Of a stretch of DNA of 64,000 bases, positions 12,049 to 22,636 are shown piece after piece. Numbering within the stretch: the stretch's first letter is position 1; each line of letters opens with the position of its first letter. This stretch comes from Oxalobacteraceae bacterium (GTDB lineage Bacteria > Pseudomonadota > Gammaproteobacteria > Burkholderiales > Burkholderiaceae_D). The position numbers and the translations under genes are program-made. Where the stretch lies: the NCBI GenBank assembly GCA_027486615.1, contig JAIXOW010000449.1, forward strand, positions 1 through 64,000, read 5' to 3'. Under the pieces are notes generated by a model, which did not search any database, was not told the origin of the DNA, and saw nothing but the letters and a program-made list of their open reading frames with translations.

Positions 12049-13764
12049 ATGTCTATTGCCGTTAACTCCCCAGCAGCATCCGGTTCTGAAAGCTTTGCAG
12101 CTCTGTTCGCCGAATCACTATCGCGACAGGATATGCGTTCAGGTGAAGTGATTTCAGCCGAAGTGGTTCGTCTTGACCACAATTTTGTTATCGTAAATGC
12201 AGGTCTGAAATCAGAAGCATTTATACCAATCGAAGAATTCAAGAACGACAATGGTGAACTCGAAGTCAACGTTGGAGATTTCATCTCCGTTGCTATCGAA
12301 TCACTAGAAAATGGATTTGGCGACACCATCTTGTCGCGTGATAAAGCAAAGCGTTTAGCTTCTTGGTTATCACTCGAGAAAGCCATGGAATCTGGCGAAC
12401 TCGTCACCGGTACCGTAAACGGTAAAGTTAAAGGTGGTTTAACCGTTCTCACCAACGGCATTCGCGCTTTCTTACCTGGTTCATTAGTTGATACCCGTCC
12501 AGTTAAAGACACCACGCCTTATGAAGGCAAAACCATGGAGTTCCGTGTTATCAAGCTTGATCGTAAGCGTAACAACGTGGTCTTATCACGTCGCGCAGTG
12601 ATCGAAGCATCTATGGGTGAAGAGCGTTCCAAACTCATGGAAACACTGAAAGAAGGTACTGTCGTAACGGGTGTTGTGAAGAACATCACCGACTACGGCG
12701 CATTCGTAGATTTGGGTGGTATCGATGGTCTGTTGCACATCACCGATTTAGCATGGCGTCGTGTGCGTCATCCTTCAGAAGTATTAACAGTCGGTCAAGA
12801 GATCACTGCTAAGGTTCTGAAATATGATCAAGAGAAAAACCGTGTATCACTCGGTGTAAAACAACTCGGTGATGATCCATGGACTGGTCTGTCACGTCGT
12901 TATCCACAAAACACACGTCTGTTCGGTAAAGTTACTAACCTCACCGACTACGGTGCGTTCGTTGAAGTTGAACAAGGTATCGAAGGTTTGGTTCACGTAT
13001 CTGAAATGGATTGGACCAACAAAAACGTCGCACCAAACAAAGTTGTACAGTTAGGTGATGAAGTTGAAGTCATGGTATTGGAAATCGACGAAGAGCGTCG
13101 TCGTATCAGCCTTGGTATGAAACAGTGCAAAGCAAATCCATGGGATGACTTTGCTATCACCCACAAGAAGGGCGATAAAGTTTCAGGCGCGATTAAATCC
13201 ATCACCGACTTTGGTGTATTCATCGGCTTAGCAGGCAATATCGATGGCTTAGTGCATTTATCTGATCTGTCATGGACAGAAACAGGTGAAGAAGCTGTTC
13301 GTCGCTTCAAAAAAGGTGACGAACTTGAAGCTGTTGTATTGGCGATTGATGTAGAACGTGAACGTGTATCGTTGGGTGTGAAGCAGTTAGAAGGCGATCC
13401 ATTCAATAACTATTGCGCAATGAATGACAAAGGCGCATTGGTAACTGGTACCGTTAAGTCAGTCGAGCCTAAAGGCGCTGTGATTCAACTGAGTGAAGAA
13501 GTCGAAGGTTATTTACGTGCTTCTGAAATTTCACGTGATCGCGTTGAAGATGCTGGCACCCAGTTAAAAGAGGGTGATACGGTTGAAGCTGTTGTTCTGA
13601 ATGTGGATCGTAAAGCGCGCAGCATTCAGCTGTCGATTAAAGCGAAAGACAGCGCAGAAACACAGGAAGCCATGCAAAAAATGACCACTGATTCTGCAGC
13701 TGCTTCCACTGGCACCACCAGTCTGGGTGCACTGTTGAAAGCGAAACTCGATAACAAGAGCTGA
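12049..13764 (+). CDS. rpsA: 30S ribosomal protein S1
   Basis: Six S1 repeats; [27 protein letters not shown]; start chosen at ATG 12049. Confidence 0.97.
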   Translation: MSIAVNSPAASGSESFAALFAESLSRQDMRSGEVISAEVVRLDHNFVIVNAGLKSEAFIPIEEFKNDNGELEVNVGDFISVAIESLENGFGDTILSRDKAKRLASWLSLEKAMESGELVTGTVNGKVKGGLTVLTNGIRAFLPGSLVDTRPVKDTTPYEGKTMEFRVIKLDRKRNNVVLSRRAVIEASMGEERSKLMETLKEGTVVTGVVKNITDYGAFVDLGGIDGLLHITDLAWRRVRHPSEVLTVGQEITAKVLKYDQEKNRVSLGVKQLGDDPWTGLSRRYPQNTRLFGKVTNLTDYGAFVEVEQGIEGLVHVSEMDWTNKNVAPNKVVQLGDEVEVMVLEIDEERRRISLGMKQCKANPWDDFAITHKKGDKVSGAIKSITDFGVFIGLAGNIDGLVHLSDLSWTETGEEAVRRFKKGDELEAVVLAIDVERERVSLGVKQLEGDPFNNYCAMNDKGALVTGTVKSVEPKGAVIQLSEEVEGYLRASEISRDRVEDAGTQLKEGDTVEAVVLNVDRKARSIQLSIKAKDSAETQEAMQKMTTDSAAASTGTTSLGALLKAKLDNKS

Positions 13765-13778
13765 GCTGGATCAGGATT

Positions 13779-14084
13779 ATGACTAAGTCGGAGCTAATTG
13801 CCCGCCTTGCTGAGCGTTATCCGCAGCTAGTTGCAAAGGATGCGGATTTTGCGGTCAAAACCCTGCTTGATGCGATGACGGATGCATTGTCATCTGGTCA
13901 GCGCATCGAGATTCGGGGTTTTGGGAGTTTTGCTTTAAACAGCAGGCCTCCGCGCATAGGTCGCAATCCAAAATCTGGTGAGTCAGTGATGGTGCCTGAA
14001 AAACGGGTGCCACATTTCAAACCAGGCAAGGAATTGCGTGAACGCGTTGATGCAATGGTCGGTCAACCTATCTTGGATGATTAG
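13779..14084 (+). CDS. ihfB: Integration host factor subunit beta
   Basis: [17 protein letters not shown]...[29 protein letters not shown]. Confidence 0.96.
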   Translation: MTKSELIARLAERYPQLVAKDADFAVKTLLDAMTDALSSGQRIEIRGFGSFALNSRPPRIGRNPKSGESVMVPEKRVPHFKPGKELRERVDAMVGQPILDD

Positions 14085-14101
14085 ATCTTAAACACTATCG
14101 A

Positions 14102-14128
14102 AACGGCATCTCAGGATGCCGTTTTTTT
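14102..14128 (+). terminator. Rho-independent terminator downstream of ihfB
   Basis: aacggcatc-tcag-gatgccgtt followed by a T-run. Confidence 0.85.
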
Positions 14129-14214
14129 TACTGCAACTCAGATTACTGTTTTGTTTCGCGTACAATTCTTATCAACACGAATTACATCATGTCATTCAAC
14201 TGAATATCACTACG

Positions 14215-14538
14215 ATGAACATCATTTTCAGAATATTAGCGGTGCTCTTGTTTATCCTATTTTTTAGTTTCGCACTAAAAAATACCGATGAAGTCGTGCT
14301 GCATTTGTTTTTGAATAATCAAGCAAAATCACCGCTGATTTTATTGCTATTGATTTTCTTTATTGCCGGTGCCGTGTTGGGTGTACTTGCTATGACCGGA
14401 ATTTTGCTGCGGACTAGACGTGAATTAGTCAGCAAGAAAAAAATGTTAGAGAAATTACAAAGCGATGCAGACACAGCAGCTAAGGCAAAAATCACACCGC
14501 CTAAGCCCGATACCTTAATTGAACAGATAGGTATGTAA
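14215..14538 (+). CDS. lapA: LapA-domain inner-membrane protein
   Basis: MNIIFRILAVLLFILFFSFALKNTDEVVLHLFL; immediately upstream of lapB. Start trimmed from 14116, which lies in the ihfB terminator. Confidence 0.85.
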   Translation: MNIIFRILAVLLFILFFSFALKNTDEVVLHLFLNNQAKSPLILLLLIFFIAGAVLGVLAMTGILLRTRRELVSKKKMLEKLQSDADTAAKAKITPPKPDTLIEQIGM

Positions 14539-14612
14539 TCTGTTGAGTAGCATCATCGTTGTGAAATACTCATTAGGACGATCCTTAATTTTTTGTAGAG
14601 ACAGGCTTCCAC

Positions 14613-15794
14613 ATGGAATTTGAAACCTGGTGGTTACTCAGTGTTCCTTTCTTCTTCGCGCTAGGTTGGATTGCAGCGCGGGTTGATATTCGTCATTTGA
14701 TTTCTGAATCACGACATCTACCACGTAGTTATTACAAAGGTCTGAATGCCTTATTAAATGAAGAGCCTGATAAGGCGATAGATTTATTTATAGAAATCGC
14801 ACAGCTCGATCCTGAAACTGCTGAATTACATTTCGCATTAGGTAAATTATTTAGACAGCGCGGTGACATAGAACGTGCAGTGCGTGTGCATCAAGAATTA
14901 TTAGCGCGTGCAGATCTATTGCCTGAAATTGCTAGTCAAGCTAAATATGAATTAGGTCAAGACTTTCTCAAAGCAGGTTTGCTAGACAGAGCAGAAGAAA
15001 CCTTTAATCAACTCGCAGTTACACCGTATGGCACTGCGGCACGTCGTGCACTGTTAGAAATTTATCAGCGTGAAAAAGAATGGAAGCGTGCCATAGCTGC
15101 AGCACAAGCATTACAAGAATCAGGCGCTGGAAATTTTCAAAAAGAGATTGCACAATTTCACTGTGAGATTGCAGAAGATGAAATAGTACATGCACGTCCC
15201 GATGCTGCTTTAGTTACATTGGAGCAAGCACTCTCATTTGATAGAAATAATGTACGTGCCATGATCTTAAATGGCGATGCCTTATTAGCTAAGGGTGATA
15301 CAGAAGCTGCACTAAAAGTATGGGAGCGTGTAGAAAAACAAAGCGTAGCTCATGTTGCCTTAGTCGCACTGCGTTTGATGGATGGTTATCGATCAGTTGG
15401 TCGTACTCAAGAAGGTATTAATTTATTGAAGGCCTATCATGCCGAAGTGCCTTCGGTTGATTTACTTGAAGTGATATTCAAAGCTGTGTTGGAAATCGAA
15501 GGTCCAGAGGTTGCCAATCAATTTGTCAGCGATGAGTTACGTCGCACACCGACCTTACTAGGTTTGGATAAATTACTTGAAGCACGCTTAATGGTAGTTG
15601 CACCAGATAGACGCTCTGAATTATCTGTAGTTAAAAATCTCGTCTCAGGCTATGCACAAAAATTAGCGCGCTATCAATGTAGTCATTGCGGATTTAAAGC
15701 TAAACAATTCTATTGGCAATGTCCAGGTTGTAGTCATTGGGAAAGTTACGCGCCACGTCGTACAGAAGAACTCTCGGTGATGAATCAAGTTTAA
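14613..15794 (+). CDS. lapB: Lipopolysaccharide assembly protein LapB (YciM)
   Basis: N-terminal TM, TPR repeats, C-terminal rubredoxin-like metal site (CSHCGFKAKQFYWQCPGCSHWESY). Confidence 0.93.
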   Translation: MEFETWWLLSVPFFFALGWIAARVDIRHLISESRHLPRSYYKGLNALLNEEPDKAIDLFIEIAQLDPETAELHFALGKLFRQRGDIERAVRVHQELLARADLLPEIASQAKYELGQDFLKAGLLDRAEETFNQLAVTPYGTAARRALLEIYQREKEWKRAIAAAQALQESGAGNFQKEIAQFHCEIAEDEIVHARPDAALVTLEQALSFDRNNVRAMILNGDALLAKGDTEAALKVWERVEKQSVAHVALVALRLMDGYRSVGRTQEGINLLKAYHAEVPSVDLLEVIFKAVLEIEGPEVANQFVSDELRRTPTLLGLDKLLEARLMVVAPDRRSELSVVKNLVSGYAQKLARYQCSHCGFKAKQFYWQCPGCSHWESYAPRRTEELSVMNQV

Positions 15795-15802
15795 TTCTAT
15801 CC

Positions 15803-15826
15803 ATACAATGCAATCTTTCATTGTAT
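15803..15826 (+). terminator. Terminator candidate downstream of lapB
   Basis: atacaatg-N8-cattgtat stem followed by an A/T-rich tract; a second hairpin lies at 15851-15877 (ttactatga-N9-tcatagtaa). Confidence 0.5.
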
Positions 15827-16039
15827 AAAAAATTCTTTTATTTGAAATGATTACTATGATCAATAGCTTCATAGTAATTTATTCATCATTAAATGATACT
15901 TCTCTGCTTTATGCAGATTAATCATTTCATATCTCAGTCACACAGCTTCCATCTTGTCGTTTAATGCTTCATCGCGCATGGTCAGTGAGTCAGTCAGCTT
16001 GCGTCGATAACTTTCATTTAACCAAGATAGGAGTAATCC

Positions 16040-16402
16040 ATGTTTAAAAAAATTGCACTCTTCTTCATCGGTGTTGCATTAATGGCGAGTCAAGCCTTTG
16101 CCGTTGTTGAAGTCAATACAGCTGATCAAGCTGCACTAGACAGCATTACAGGTGTAGGACCAGCGACTTCTAAAGCCATACTTGATGAACGTAAAAAAAC
16201 AGGCAATTTCAAAGACTGGGCAGATCTTGAAGAGAGAGTAAAAGGTGTGGGCGCTAAGAACGCTGTGAAATTATCTGCAGCAGGTTTAGTTGTGAATGGC
16301 CAAACACATCCCGGTGCGAGTGCTGCTAAACCTAAAAAAGTACAGTCACCTAATGAGATGACTAAACCAGAGCCAGCTAAGAGTGAGACTAAAGAAAAAT
16401 AA
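16040..16402 (+). CDS. ComEA-like helix-hairpin-helix DNA-binding protein
   Basis: Signal peptide; VNTADQAALDSITGVGPATSKAILDERKKTGNFKDWADLEERVKGVG. Confidence 0.88.
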   Translation: MFKKIALFFIGVALMASQAFAVVEVNTADQAALDSITGVGPATSKAILDERKKTGNFKDWADLEERVKGVGAKNAVKLSAAGLVVNGQTHPGASAAKPKKVQSPNEMTKPEPAKSETKEK

Positions 16403-16566
16403 GTCGCATAGCATAGCCACAAGGCTTTAGCATCTCACCCGCAGCAAAAGCCCTGCTGTGGGTGAGCATGGCAGGGATTTATTCTATTCTTGATAAGGCA
16501 CGTCATTCCCTAGCAATCGTCTGAAAATTCGATCTCTCACCTTCGTCTCTCGCTGCGATTAGAATA

Positions 16567-17499
16567 GTGGTTTTTAGCACGAGAGCGATGCCATTCATGC
16601 ACTATCAATCCATAGAAGATTTAGTCGGTAACACGCCTTTGGTTAAGTTAAAGCGCTTACCTGGCGCGGACGCAGCGGCGCGCAACAATATTATTCTGGG
16701 AAAAATGGAAGGAAATAATCCTGCCGGCTCAGTTAAAGATAGGCCAGCTCTTTCCATGATAAAAGGCGCTGAAGAGCGTGGAGAAATCAAACCTGGCGAT
16801 ACACTGATTGAGGCAACCAGCGGCAACACTGGGATTGCCCTCGCAATGGCAGCAGCCATGCGCGGTTACAAAATGATTTTGCTGATGCCTGAAAATCTCA
16901 GCCTAGAACGTCGTCAAAGTATGGCAGCCTATGGTGCTGAAATCGTTTTAACTCCCAAGACTGGCGGCATGGAATATGCGCGTGATCTGGCTGATCAAAT
17001 GCAAAAAGAACGTAAGGGAATAATTCTCGATCAGTTTGCCAATCCCGATAATCCGCGTGCGCATTACGACGGTACAGGCCCTGAAATTTGGCGAGACACA
17101 GAAGGTCGTGTCACGCATTTTGTCAGTGCTATGGGCACTACGGGCACCATCATGGGTGTATCGAAATATCTCAAAGAAAAAAATCCCAACATTCAAATAA
17201 TTGGTGCGCAACCTGAAGAAGGTTCGCAAATTCCCGGCATACGTAAATGGCCTGAAGCTTATCTACCGCGTATCTTTGATAAGTCGCGTGTCGATGTGGT
17301 TGAAAATGTCAGTCAAGCTGTAGCAGAACAGATGGCGAGACGCATGGCAGTAGAAGAAGGCATCTTCTGTGGGATTTCAGCAGCTGGTGCCTGTGAAGTT
17401 GCATTGAGAATTTCACAAACAACCGAGAATGCCACTATCGTATTTATCGTCTGTGATCGTGGCGATCGTTATCTATCAACAGGTGTATTTCCAGCTTAA
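16567..17499 (+). CDS. cysM: Cysteine synthase B
   Basis: VGNTPLVKL, EGNNPAGSVKDRPALSMI, EATSGNTGIALAMAAAMRGY; the true start may be an internal Met (16588 or 16597). Confidence 0.93.
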   Translation: MVFSTRAMPFMHYQSIEDLVGNTPLVKLKRLPGADAAARNNIILGKMEGNNPAGSVKDRPALSMIKGAEERGEIKPGDTLIEATSGNTGIALAMAAAMRGYKMILLMPENLSLERRQSMAAYGAEIVLTPKTGGMEYARDLADQMQKERKGIILDQFANPDNPRAHYDGTGPEIWRDTEGRVTHFVSAMGTTGTIMGVSKYLKEKNPNIQIIGAQPEEGSQIPGIRKWPEAYLPRIFDKSRVDVVENVSQAVAEQMARRMAVEEGIFCGISAAGACEVALRISQTTENATIVFIVCDRGDRYLSTGVFPA

Positions 17500-17529
17500 G
17501 CACGCGCTGAATTACTTCTGCAGTAAATC

Positions 17530-17557
17530 AAAAAAAACTGGCTCATCAAGAGCCAGT
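17530..17557 (-). terminator. Rho-independent terminator, minus-strand orientation
   Basis: actggctc-atcaa-gagccagt; the T-run is only on the minus-strand 3' side. Confidence 0.6.
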
Positions 17558-17745
17558 TATCACGATTGCATTGATACAGAAAGATCATGTATCAGAATCA
17601 ATGCTGCCTACAATCAAGAACTCTTGCTTAAGAGCCTCTAACAAAATGTCGTTAACCACATTTGCAGCACCTACAGTAATGACTACTGATGATTTTGCTC
17701 GTGCTTACAAAATCAATAGCTGCATGACGCATTTTTTTAGAGACT

Positions 17746-18069
17746 TTAGGCAGAAATTCCTATTTGCTTAGGCTTGAACTGTTTATCACTGATACGGAAT
17801 TTTTCGCGACGATCACCCATCAGTACTCGAAGGTCGCGAATACTGAGTTCACTTACCTCATGCATACGTATCAATAATGAAGCCCCTACAGGTAATCGTC
17901 TATGGCGAATTTTGCTGATCACAGGTGGTGCTACCTCAAGAGCACGCGATAGGGCAGCATCATTCTTTAAATGTAATTTCTCTATCAAGGAATCTAGCAA
18001 ATTATTTGGATCATATGCAACTTGATCTGCTAGTCGGCTGCTGTCTTCAATGTCAAACGGAGTAGTCAT
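17746..18069 (-). CDS. Small HTH (Cro/CI-like) DNA-binding protein
   Basis: LKNDAALSRALEVAPPVISKIRHRRLPVGASLLIRMHEVSELSIRDLRVLMGDRR resembles an HTH-XRE fold. Confidence 0.65.
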   Translation of the reverse strand: MTTPFDIEDSSRLADQVAYDPNNLLDSLIEKLHLKNDAALSRALEVAPPVISKIRHRRLPVGASLLIRMHEVSELSIRDLRVLMGDRREKFRISDKQFKPKQIGISA

Positions 18070-18800
18070 GTTGAGATATTTTCCATAAGGCTGAGTGGTT
18101 AAGATGGGACTAGTTGTTGATGGAACATGTGCTTGATTGATACTTTCTGGGTAAGCAACAGCAAATGTGAAAAGTTAATTATTGTTTTTAAAATACTAAC
18201 AATATTCTATTGGGACTCAGTAACAAAGTAAATTTTTTTCAATCAAAATTTATGAAAATTTTTGCCATTGAGATAGATGCTGCACCAGTCTGGTGTTTAA
18301 TTGAATTTCTTTCTATTTTTTGATCAAACGCATTGATACAAAATGATTTATAGAAAATTCATATAAAAAAATTTATTGAAAATTGTAATGTGCGATCTCA
18401 CACAATACTAAGAATGGCTGAATTAAATTAACTATAGATATGATACAAACATATCGTAATAGACTGGATCTACTTTGGTGAGTGATTGAAGATAATTTAT
18501 ACAAGTAGTCGTTGATCGAATAAATTGAACAGTCTTTAGCTTAAAAATAAAGCGACCAGCTACGAGTATGTATTAATAGCCCATTTATCGAATGAGAAAG
18601 TAAAGCAGTTTGCTGATATTGTTGCAGCAAAAGAGGAGAGGTAAATCAGAGTCTTTAATAAGCTAAATAATTTTTTTTATTATCTATAGTGATAATAAAA
18701 TTTAACTTCACTCTGCATAAAATAAAAAATAAGAAAGTATAAATTTATAAAAAATAATTTTTTTTATATTCTTAAAATTTAATAAATTTCAATATTTCTT

Positions 18801-19358
18801 CTATTCATATATTTTCTTTTGTAATTCCTCCCAACCTTTCCATCCTAACTTATTCATCGTTGCAATATTATTTTCGACAATCTCTTCCCATTCAGGTTTC
18901 GCTGAAATAGCGTGATCGAGGCTATCTTCCCTTAACAAATGCAGCATGGGATAAGGAGAGCGATTGGTGCAATGACTAATATCTTCTTTGTTGGCATCAG
19001 CAAACTGATAATCAGGATGAAAGCTGGCAATTTGTAAAACGCCATCTAGCTTTAAATCATGCAGTAGATCATCTGCTTGATAAAGAAAGTCGTTGTAATC
19101 TAAAAAATCCTGCAAAACAAAAGGATGTATCAGTAAGCTAGTGTCTATCGTCGACGCAGGAATTTCAGTTAATCTAATCAGCGCAAGTTTAAGCTCATCC
19201 AATAAAACATTTTCATCGGAAGCAGTACTGACTTGGTACTCAATTTGATTTTTTACATAAACAGATTTAGCGAAAGGACATAAATTCAGTCCTATTACTG
19301 CATGTTGTAGCCATGCTTGTGTTTCTTGAATAATGCGTGTTGTGTCAACAGAGGGCAT
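18801..19358 (-). CDS. DUF1415-type protein
   Basis: TQAWLQHAVIGLNLCPFAKSVYVKNQIEY...ASFHPDYQFADANKEDISHCTNRSPYPMLHLLREDSLDHA. Confidence 0.85.
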   Translation of the reverse strand: MPSVDTTRIIQETQAWLQHAVIGLNLCPFAKSVYVKNQIEYQVSTASDENVLLDELKLALIRLTEIPASTIDTSLLIHPFVLQDFLDYNDFLYQADDLLHDLKLDGVLQIASFHPDYQFADANKEDISHCTNRSPYPMLHLLREDSLDHAISAKPEWEEIVENNIATMNKLGWKGWEELQKKIYE

Positions 19359-19373
19359 ATAACTATCAGAACA

Positions 19374-20495
19374 TTATTTTGTTCGTTGAGTTTTTACTGC
19401 GCTGCCCAATTCTATAACGGACATCGCATAGAAAAAACTACGATTGTATTTTGTGATGGCAAAAAAATTCTCACTACCTAACCAATAAAGAGTAGGTCTT
19501 TCTCCATCTTGAAGATCGACTAATCCATATAAAAATTTATCTTGCGCATCGCTAGCAATCACGCCCGCTTGACGAAACGTATCGACTGAATATTCTGCTT
19601 CCAAACTCTTTCCAAGCATAGGCTGCCAGCGTGTTTCATCCGATGTAATTTCTGTGATCGGAGAAACGAGTGGTGCATTTTTATTCCAACCGTGCTGAGA
19701 TAAAAAACTCGCCACACTACCAATCGCATCCGGTGGTGAATTTCTTAAATCTATTTTTCCATCGCCATCATAATCAACGGCAAAGCGTCGTATGCTGCCC
19801 GGCATGAATTGTGGCCAGCCTACAGCACCAGCGTAGGATCCAAGCAAAGAAAAAGGATCGATATTATTTTCACGTGCATAGAGTAAAGTCTGCTCTAACT
19901 CGCTTTTGAAATACGCCATACGCGCATCGCGATTCATAGTTTTAGGATAAGCAAAAGCTAAAGTAGTCAACGCATCCATCACACGAATTTTTCCTGCCAT
20001 ACGACCATAGAGTGTTTCTACACCGATGATGCCTACAATAATTTCTGCAGGTATGCCGTATTCGGATTCAGCACGGGCAAGTTGTGATTCATATTTATCC
20101 CAAAATGCAATGCCTGCTTTAATACGCACCGGCTCAATAAATCGTTGGCGATAAACTGTCCAGTTTTTTAATTTAGTCGGTGGAGGCGGATTAATCAGCT
20201 GTACAACATTTTCTAAAAAATGCGCGCGATTGAGCTGCTTGCGTAATTCAGTCGCATCAAACCCATGTTTATCACGCATCTCATCGATGAATGCAGCGGC
20301 AGCACTCCAATCAGAAAAACGTGTGTATTCCTCCTCATGTGCAGCTTTTTTATGGACGGTTTTTTTAGATGCAGCAGAACGTTTTATTTTTTGAGGCTTA
20401 TTCTTAGCGAGCGCATCTTGCGACCAACCACTCAATGACAAAATACAGAGCATTGCTACAAATAGCAGACAGCGAGAGAAAAAATTTTTCGACAT
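19374..20495 (-). CDS. mltB: Lytic murein transglycosylase B
   Basis: EYGIPAEIIVGIIGVETLYGRMAG, GSYAGAVGWPQFMPGSIRRFAVDYDGDGKIDL. Confidence 0.93.
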   Translation of the reverse strand: MSKNFFSRCLLFVAMLCILSLSGWSQDALAKNKPQKIKRSAASKKTVHKKAAHEEEYTRFSDWSAAAAFIDEMRDKHGFDATELRKQLNRAHFLENVVQLINPPPPTKLKNWTVYRQRFIEPVRIKAGIAFWDKYESQLARAESEYGIPAEIIVGIIGVETLYGRMAGKIRVMDALTTLAFAYPKTMNRDARMAYFKSELEQTLLYARENNIDPFSLLGSYAGAVGWPQFMPGSIRRFAVDYDGDGKIDLRNSPPDAIGSVASFLSQHGWNKNAPLVSPITEITSDETRWQPMLGKSLEAEYSVDTFRQAGVIASDAQDKFLYGLVDLQDGERPTLYWLGSENFFAITKYNRSFFYAMSVIELGSAVKTQRTK

Positions 20496-20680
20496 AGGTT
20501 TTAAAAATAATGATAGCTAGTTTGGTGCGTGAGTATAGAGCATCGCCTCACTGATACATCGACATATCAGCATTAAATTAAAGGTGAAAATTTGATTATC
20601 GGAATGACAAATATTTTCATTTTCCCGTAGTTTTGCACCGCACATTCAACGTAAGGGAAAGCATAGACAGCTAGTGCATA

Positions 20681-21655
20681 ATGGCTATCAACATGACCAC
20701 TGCACTATATTCCCATCCTGATTGTAAGCTCCATGAAATGGGGTCTTGGCATCCAGAAGCACCAGAACGACTTTCTGCCATTGAAGATCAACTAATTGCC
20801 AGCCAAACAGCGCCTTTTCTAGAATATCGATCAGCGCCGTTGGCAGATATAGACCATATCTTAAGAGTGCATCGTCCTGAAGTGATAGAACGTATACGAT
20901 CACATACGCCAGTAGAGCATGGCGGCACACTCGATCATGCATTGACGTATTTTGAACTCGACCCCGATACCGCGATCAATCCCTATAGCTGGCATGCAGC
21001 ATTACGTGCAGCAGGAGCCGCTGTCGCAGCGACACAAGCTGTCATCGATGGTGAAATCGAGAATGCATTTTGTGCTATTCGTCCTCCAGGTCATCATGCA
21101 ACCTCGACTCACTCTATGGGATTTTGTTTATTTAATAATGTAGCAATCGCAGCGCGTTATGCGCTTGATATTTGTGGATTAAAGCGCATCGCTATCGTTG
21201 ATTTTGATGTCCATCATGGAAACGGAACTGAAGATATATTTCACAACGATACACGTGCATTGATGGTGAGTTTTTTTCAGCACCCACTCTATCCCTATAG
21301 CGGCGCAGATCCACTAGGGATGAAGCCTATCAATATGGTGAATATTCCTTTACGAGCTTATGCGCGCGGTGATGCCACGCGCGAAGTGCTGCAACAGCAC
21401 TGGCTACCCGCACTGCATGCGCATCAACCAGAAATGATTTTTATCTCTGCAGGCTTTGATGCACATCGCGAAGATGATTTAGCCCAGATGGGGTTAGTGG
21501 AATCTGACTACGCTTGGATCACCAAGCAAATCATGCAAATCGCAGATTGTTATAGCCACGGCAGAATCGTCAGTTGTCTTGAAGGGGGTTATAAACTCTC
21601 AGCATTGGCACGTAGTGCAGTAGCGCATATTCGTAGCTTAGCAAGTCTGGCATAA
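20681..21655 (+). CDS. Histone deacetylase-family protein
   Basis: HPEAPERLSAI, RPPGHHATSTHSMGFCLFNNVAIAA, IVDFDVHHGNGTEDIF, ISAGFDAHREDDL. Confidence 0.93.
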   Translation: MAINMTTALYSHPDCKLHEMGSWHPEAPERLSAIEDQLIASQTAPFLEYRSAPLADIDHILRVHRPEVIERIRSHTPVEHGGTLDHALTYFELDPDTAINPYSWHAALRAAGAAVAATQAVIDGEIENAFCAIRPPGHHATSTHSMGFCLFNNVAIAARYALDICGLKRIAIVDFDVHHGNGTEDIFHNDTRALMVSFFQHPLYPYSGADPLGMKPINMVNIPLRAYARGDATREVLQQHWLPALHAHQPEMIFISAGFDAHREDDLAQMGLVESDYAWITKQIMQIADCYSHGRIVSCLEGGYKLSALARSAVAHIRSLASLA

Positions 21656-21705
21656 GTCATGCTCACTACGAGTAAAATACTGGTTTTCAGAGAGTAAAGA
21701 CGCAC

Positions 21706-22611
21706 ATGTCCATACAATGGTTCCCCGGTCACATGAATGCTGCTCGCCGCAAGGCGGCAGAGTCCATGGAAAAAGTCGATCTGGTGATTGAAGTGATGGA
21801 CGCACGTCTACCGCAAGCAAGCTCCAATCCCATGATAGAAGAGCTGCGCAATGCACGTCAGCGCCCTTGTCTAAAAATCTTGAATAAAAGTGATCTCGCT
21901 GATCCCGTTGCAACTAAAGCATGGTTAACGTATTTCGCCAGTCAACCGCGTGTACATGCCGTAGCACTCTCCTGTAAATCACAATCCGATGTCGCTAAAG
22001 TGCCGGGGCTATGCATGAAACTAGCTCAGCATCGTGGTACAGCATTGAAGCCATTACGCATGATGATCATGGGCATACCGAATGTCGGTAAATCGACGCT
22101 CATGAATGCCTTGCTAAAAAAACGCGTTGCAAAAGTTGGTGATGAACCTGCTATCACAAAAACACAACAGCGTCTGTATCTTGGCAATAACATGGTATTG
22201 ATCGATACACCGGGCATGTTGTGGCCTAAGATTGCGCATCCTACAGATGGCTTAATGCTCGCAGCCAGTCATGCTATCGGTGTGAATGCCGTCATAGAAG
22301 AAGAAGTCGCTGTATTTTTAGCTGGATTATTATTAGAGCGTTATCCAACATTGCTCGCAGCACGCTATGGTGTAAAGCCAGATTCAGATGCAGTGGGTGT
22401 GATTGAAGCCATTGCAGCAAAACGTAGTTATCGCTTAAAAGGTGGGGAGCCTGATTTTGAAAAATCAGCGCATACCTTGCTGTTAGATTATCGCAGTGGC
22501 GCATTAGGACGTATTAGTCTAGAAACACCCGCAAGTAGAATAGAGCTATTAAAAAATTATGTGCCACCAGTTTTATTAGGTGAACAACCTGCAGAACAAG
22601 AGTCAGAATAA
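21706..22611 (+). CDS. ylqF: Ribosome biogenesis GTPase YlqF/RbgA
   Basis: IQWFPGHMNAARRKAAESMEKVDLVIEVMDARLPQASSNPMI; circularly permuted GTPase (GIPNVGKSTLMNALL). Confidence 0.93.
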   Translation: MSIQWFPGHMNAARRKAAESMEKVDLVIEVMDARLPQASSNPMIEELRNARQRPCLKILNKSDLADPVATKAWLTYFASQPRVHAVALSCKSQSDVAKVPGLCMKLAQHRGTALKPLRMMIMGIPNVGKSTLMNALLKKRVAKVGDEPAITKTQQRLYLGNNMVLIDTPGMLWPKIAHPTDGLMLAASHAIGVNAVIEEEVAVFLAGLLLERYPTLLAARYGVKPDSDAVGVIEAIAAKRSYRLKGGEPDFEKSAHTLLLDYRSGALGRISLETPASRIELLKNYVPPVLLGEQPAEQESE

Positions 22612-22636
22612 AACTGCATTCGTCTGGGAGAACAAC

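Noticed and set aside
12024-12515. 163-aa antisense ORF within rpsA
   Set aside because: Covered by strongly conserved rpsA; typical shadow ORF.
16434-16466. Strong hairpin downstream of comEA as a riboswitch or terminator
   Set aside because: Stem ctcacccgcagca/tgctgtgggtgag is clear, but with no T-run and no known riboswitch motif the function cannot be assigned.
17429-17771. Small plus-strand ORFs (70 and 66 aa) after cysM
   Set aside because: They cross the 17530-17557 terminator hairpin, overlap cysM or the HTH gene and show no protein-like features.
20681-21655. Histone deacetylase-like gene as an unusual epigenetic factor
   Set aside because: Bacterial HDAC-family proteins (acetylpolyamine/acetoin utilisation type) are common in Burkholderiales; nothing unusual in context.
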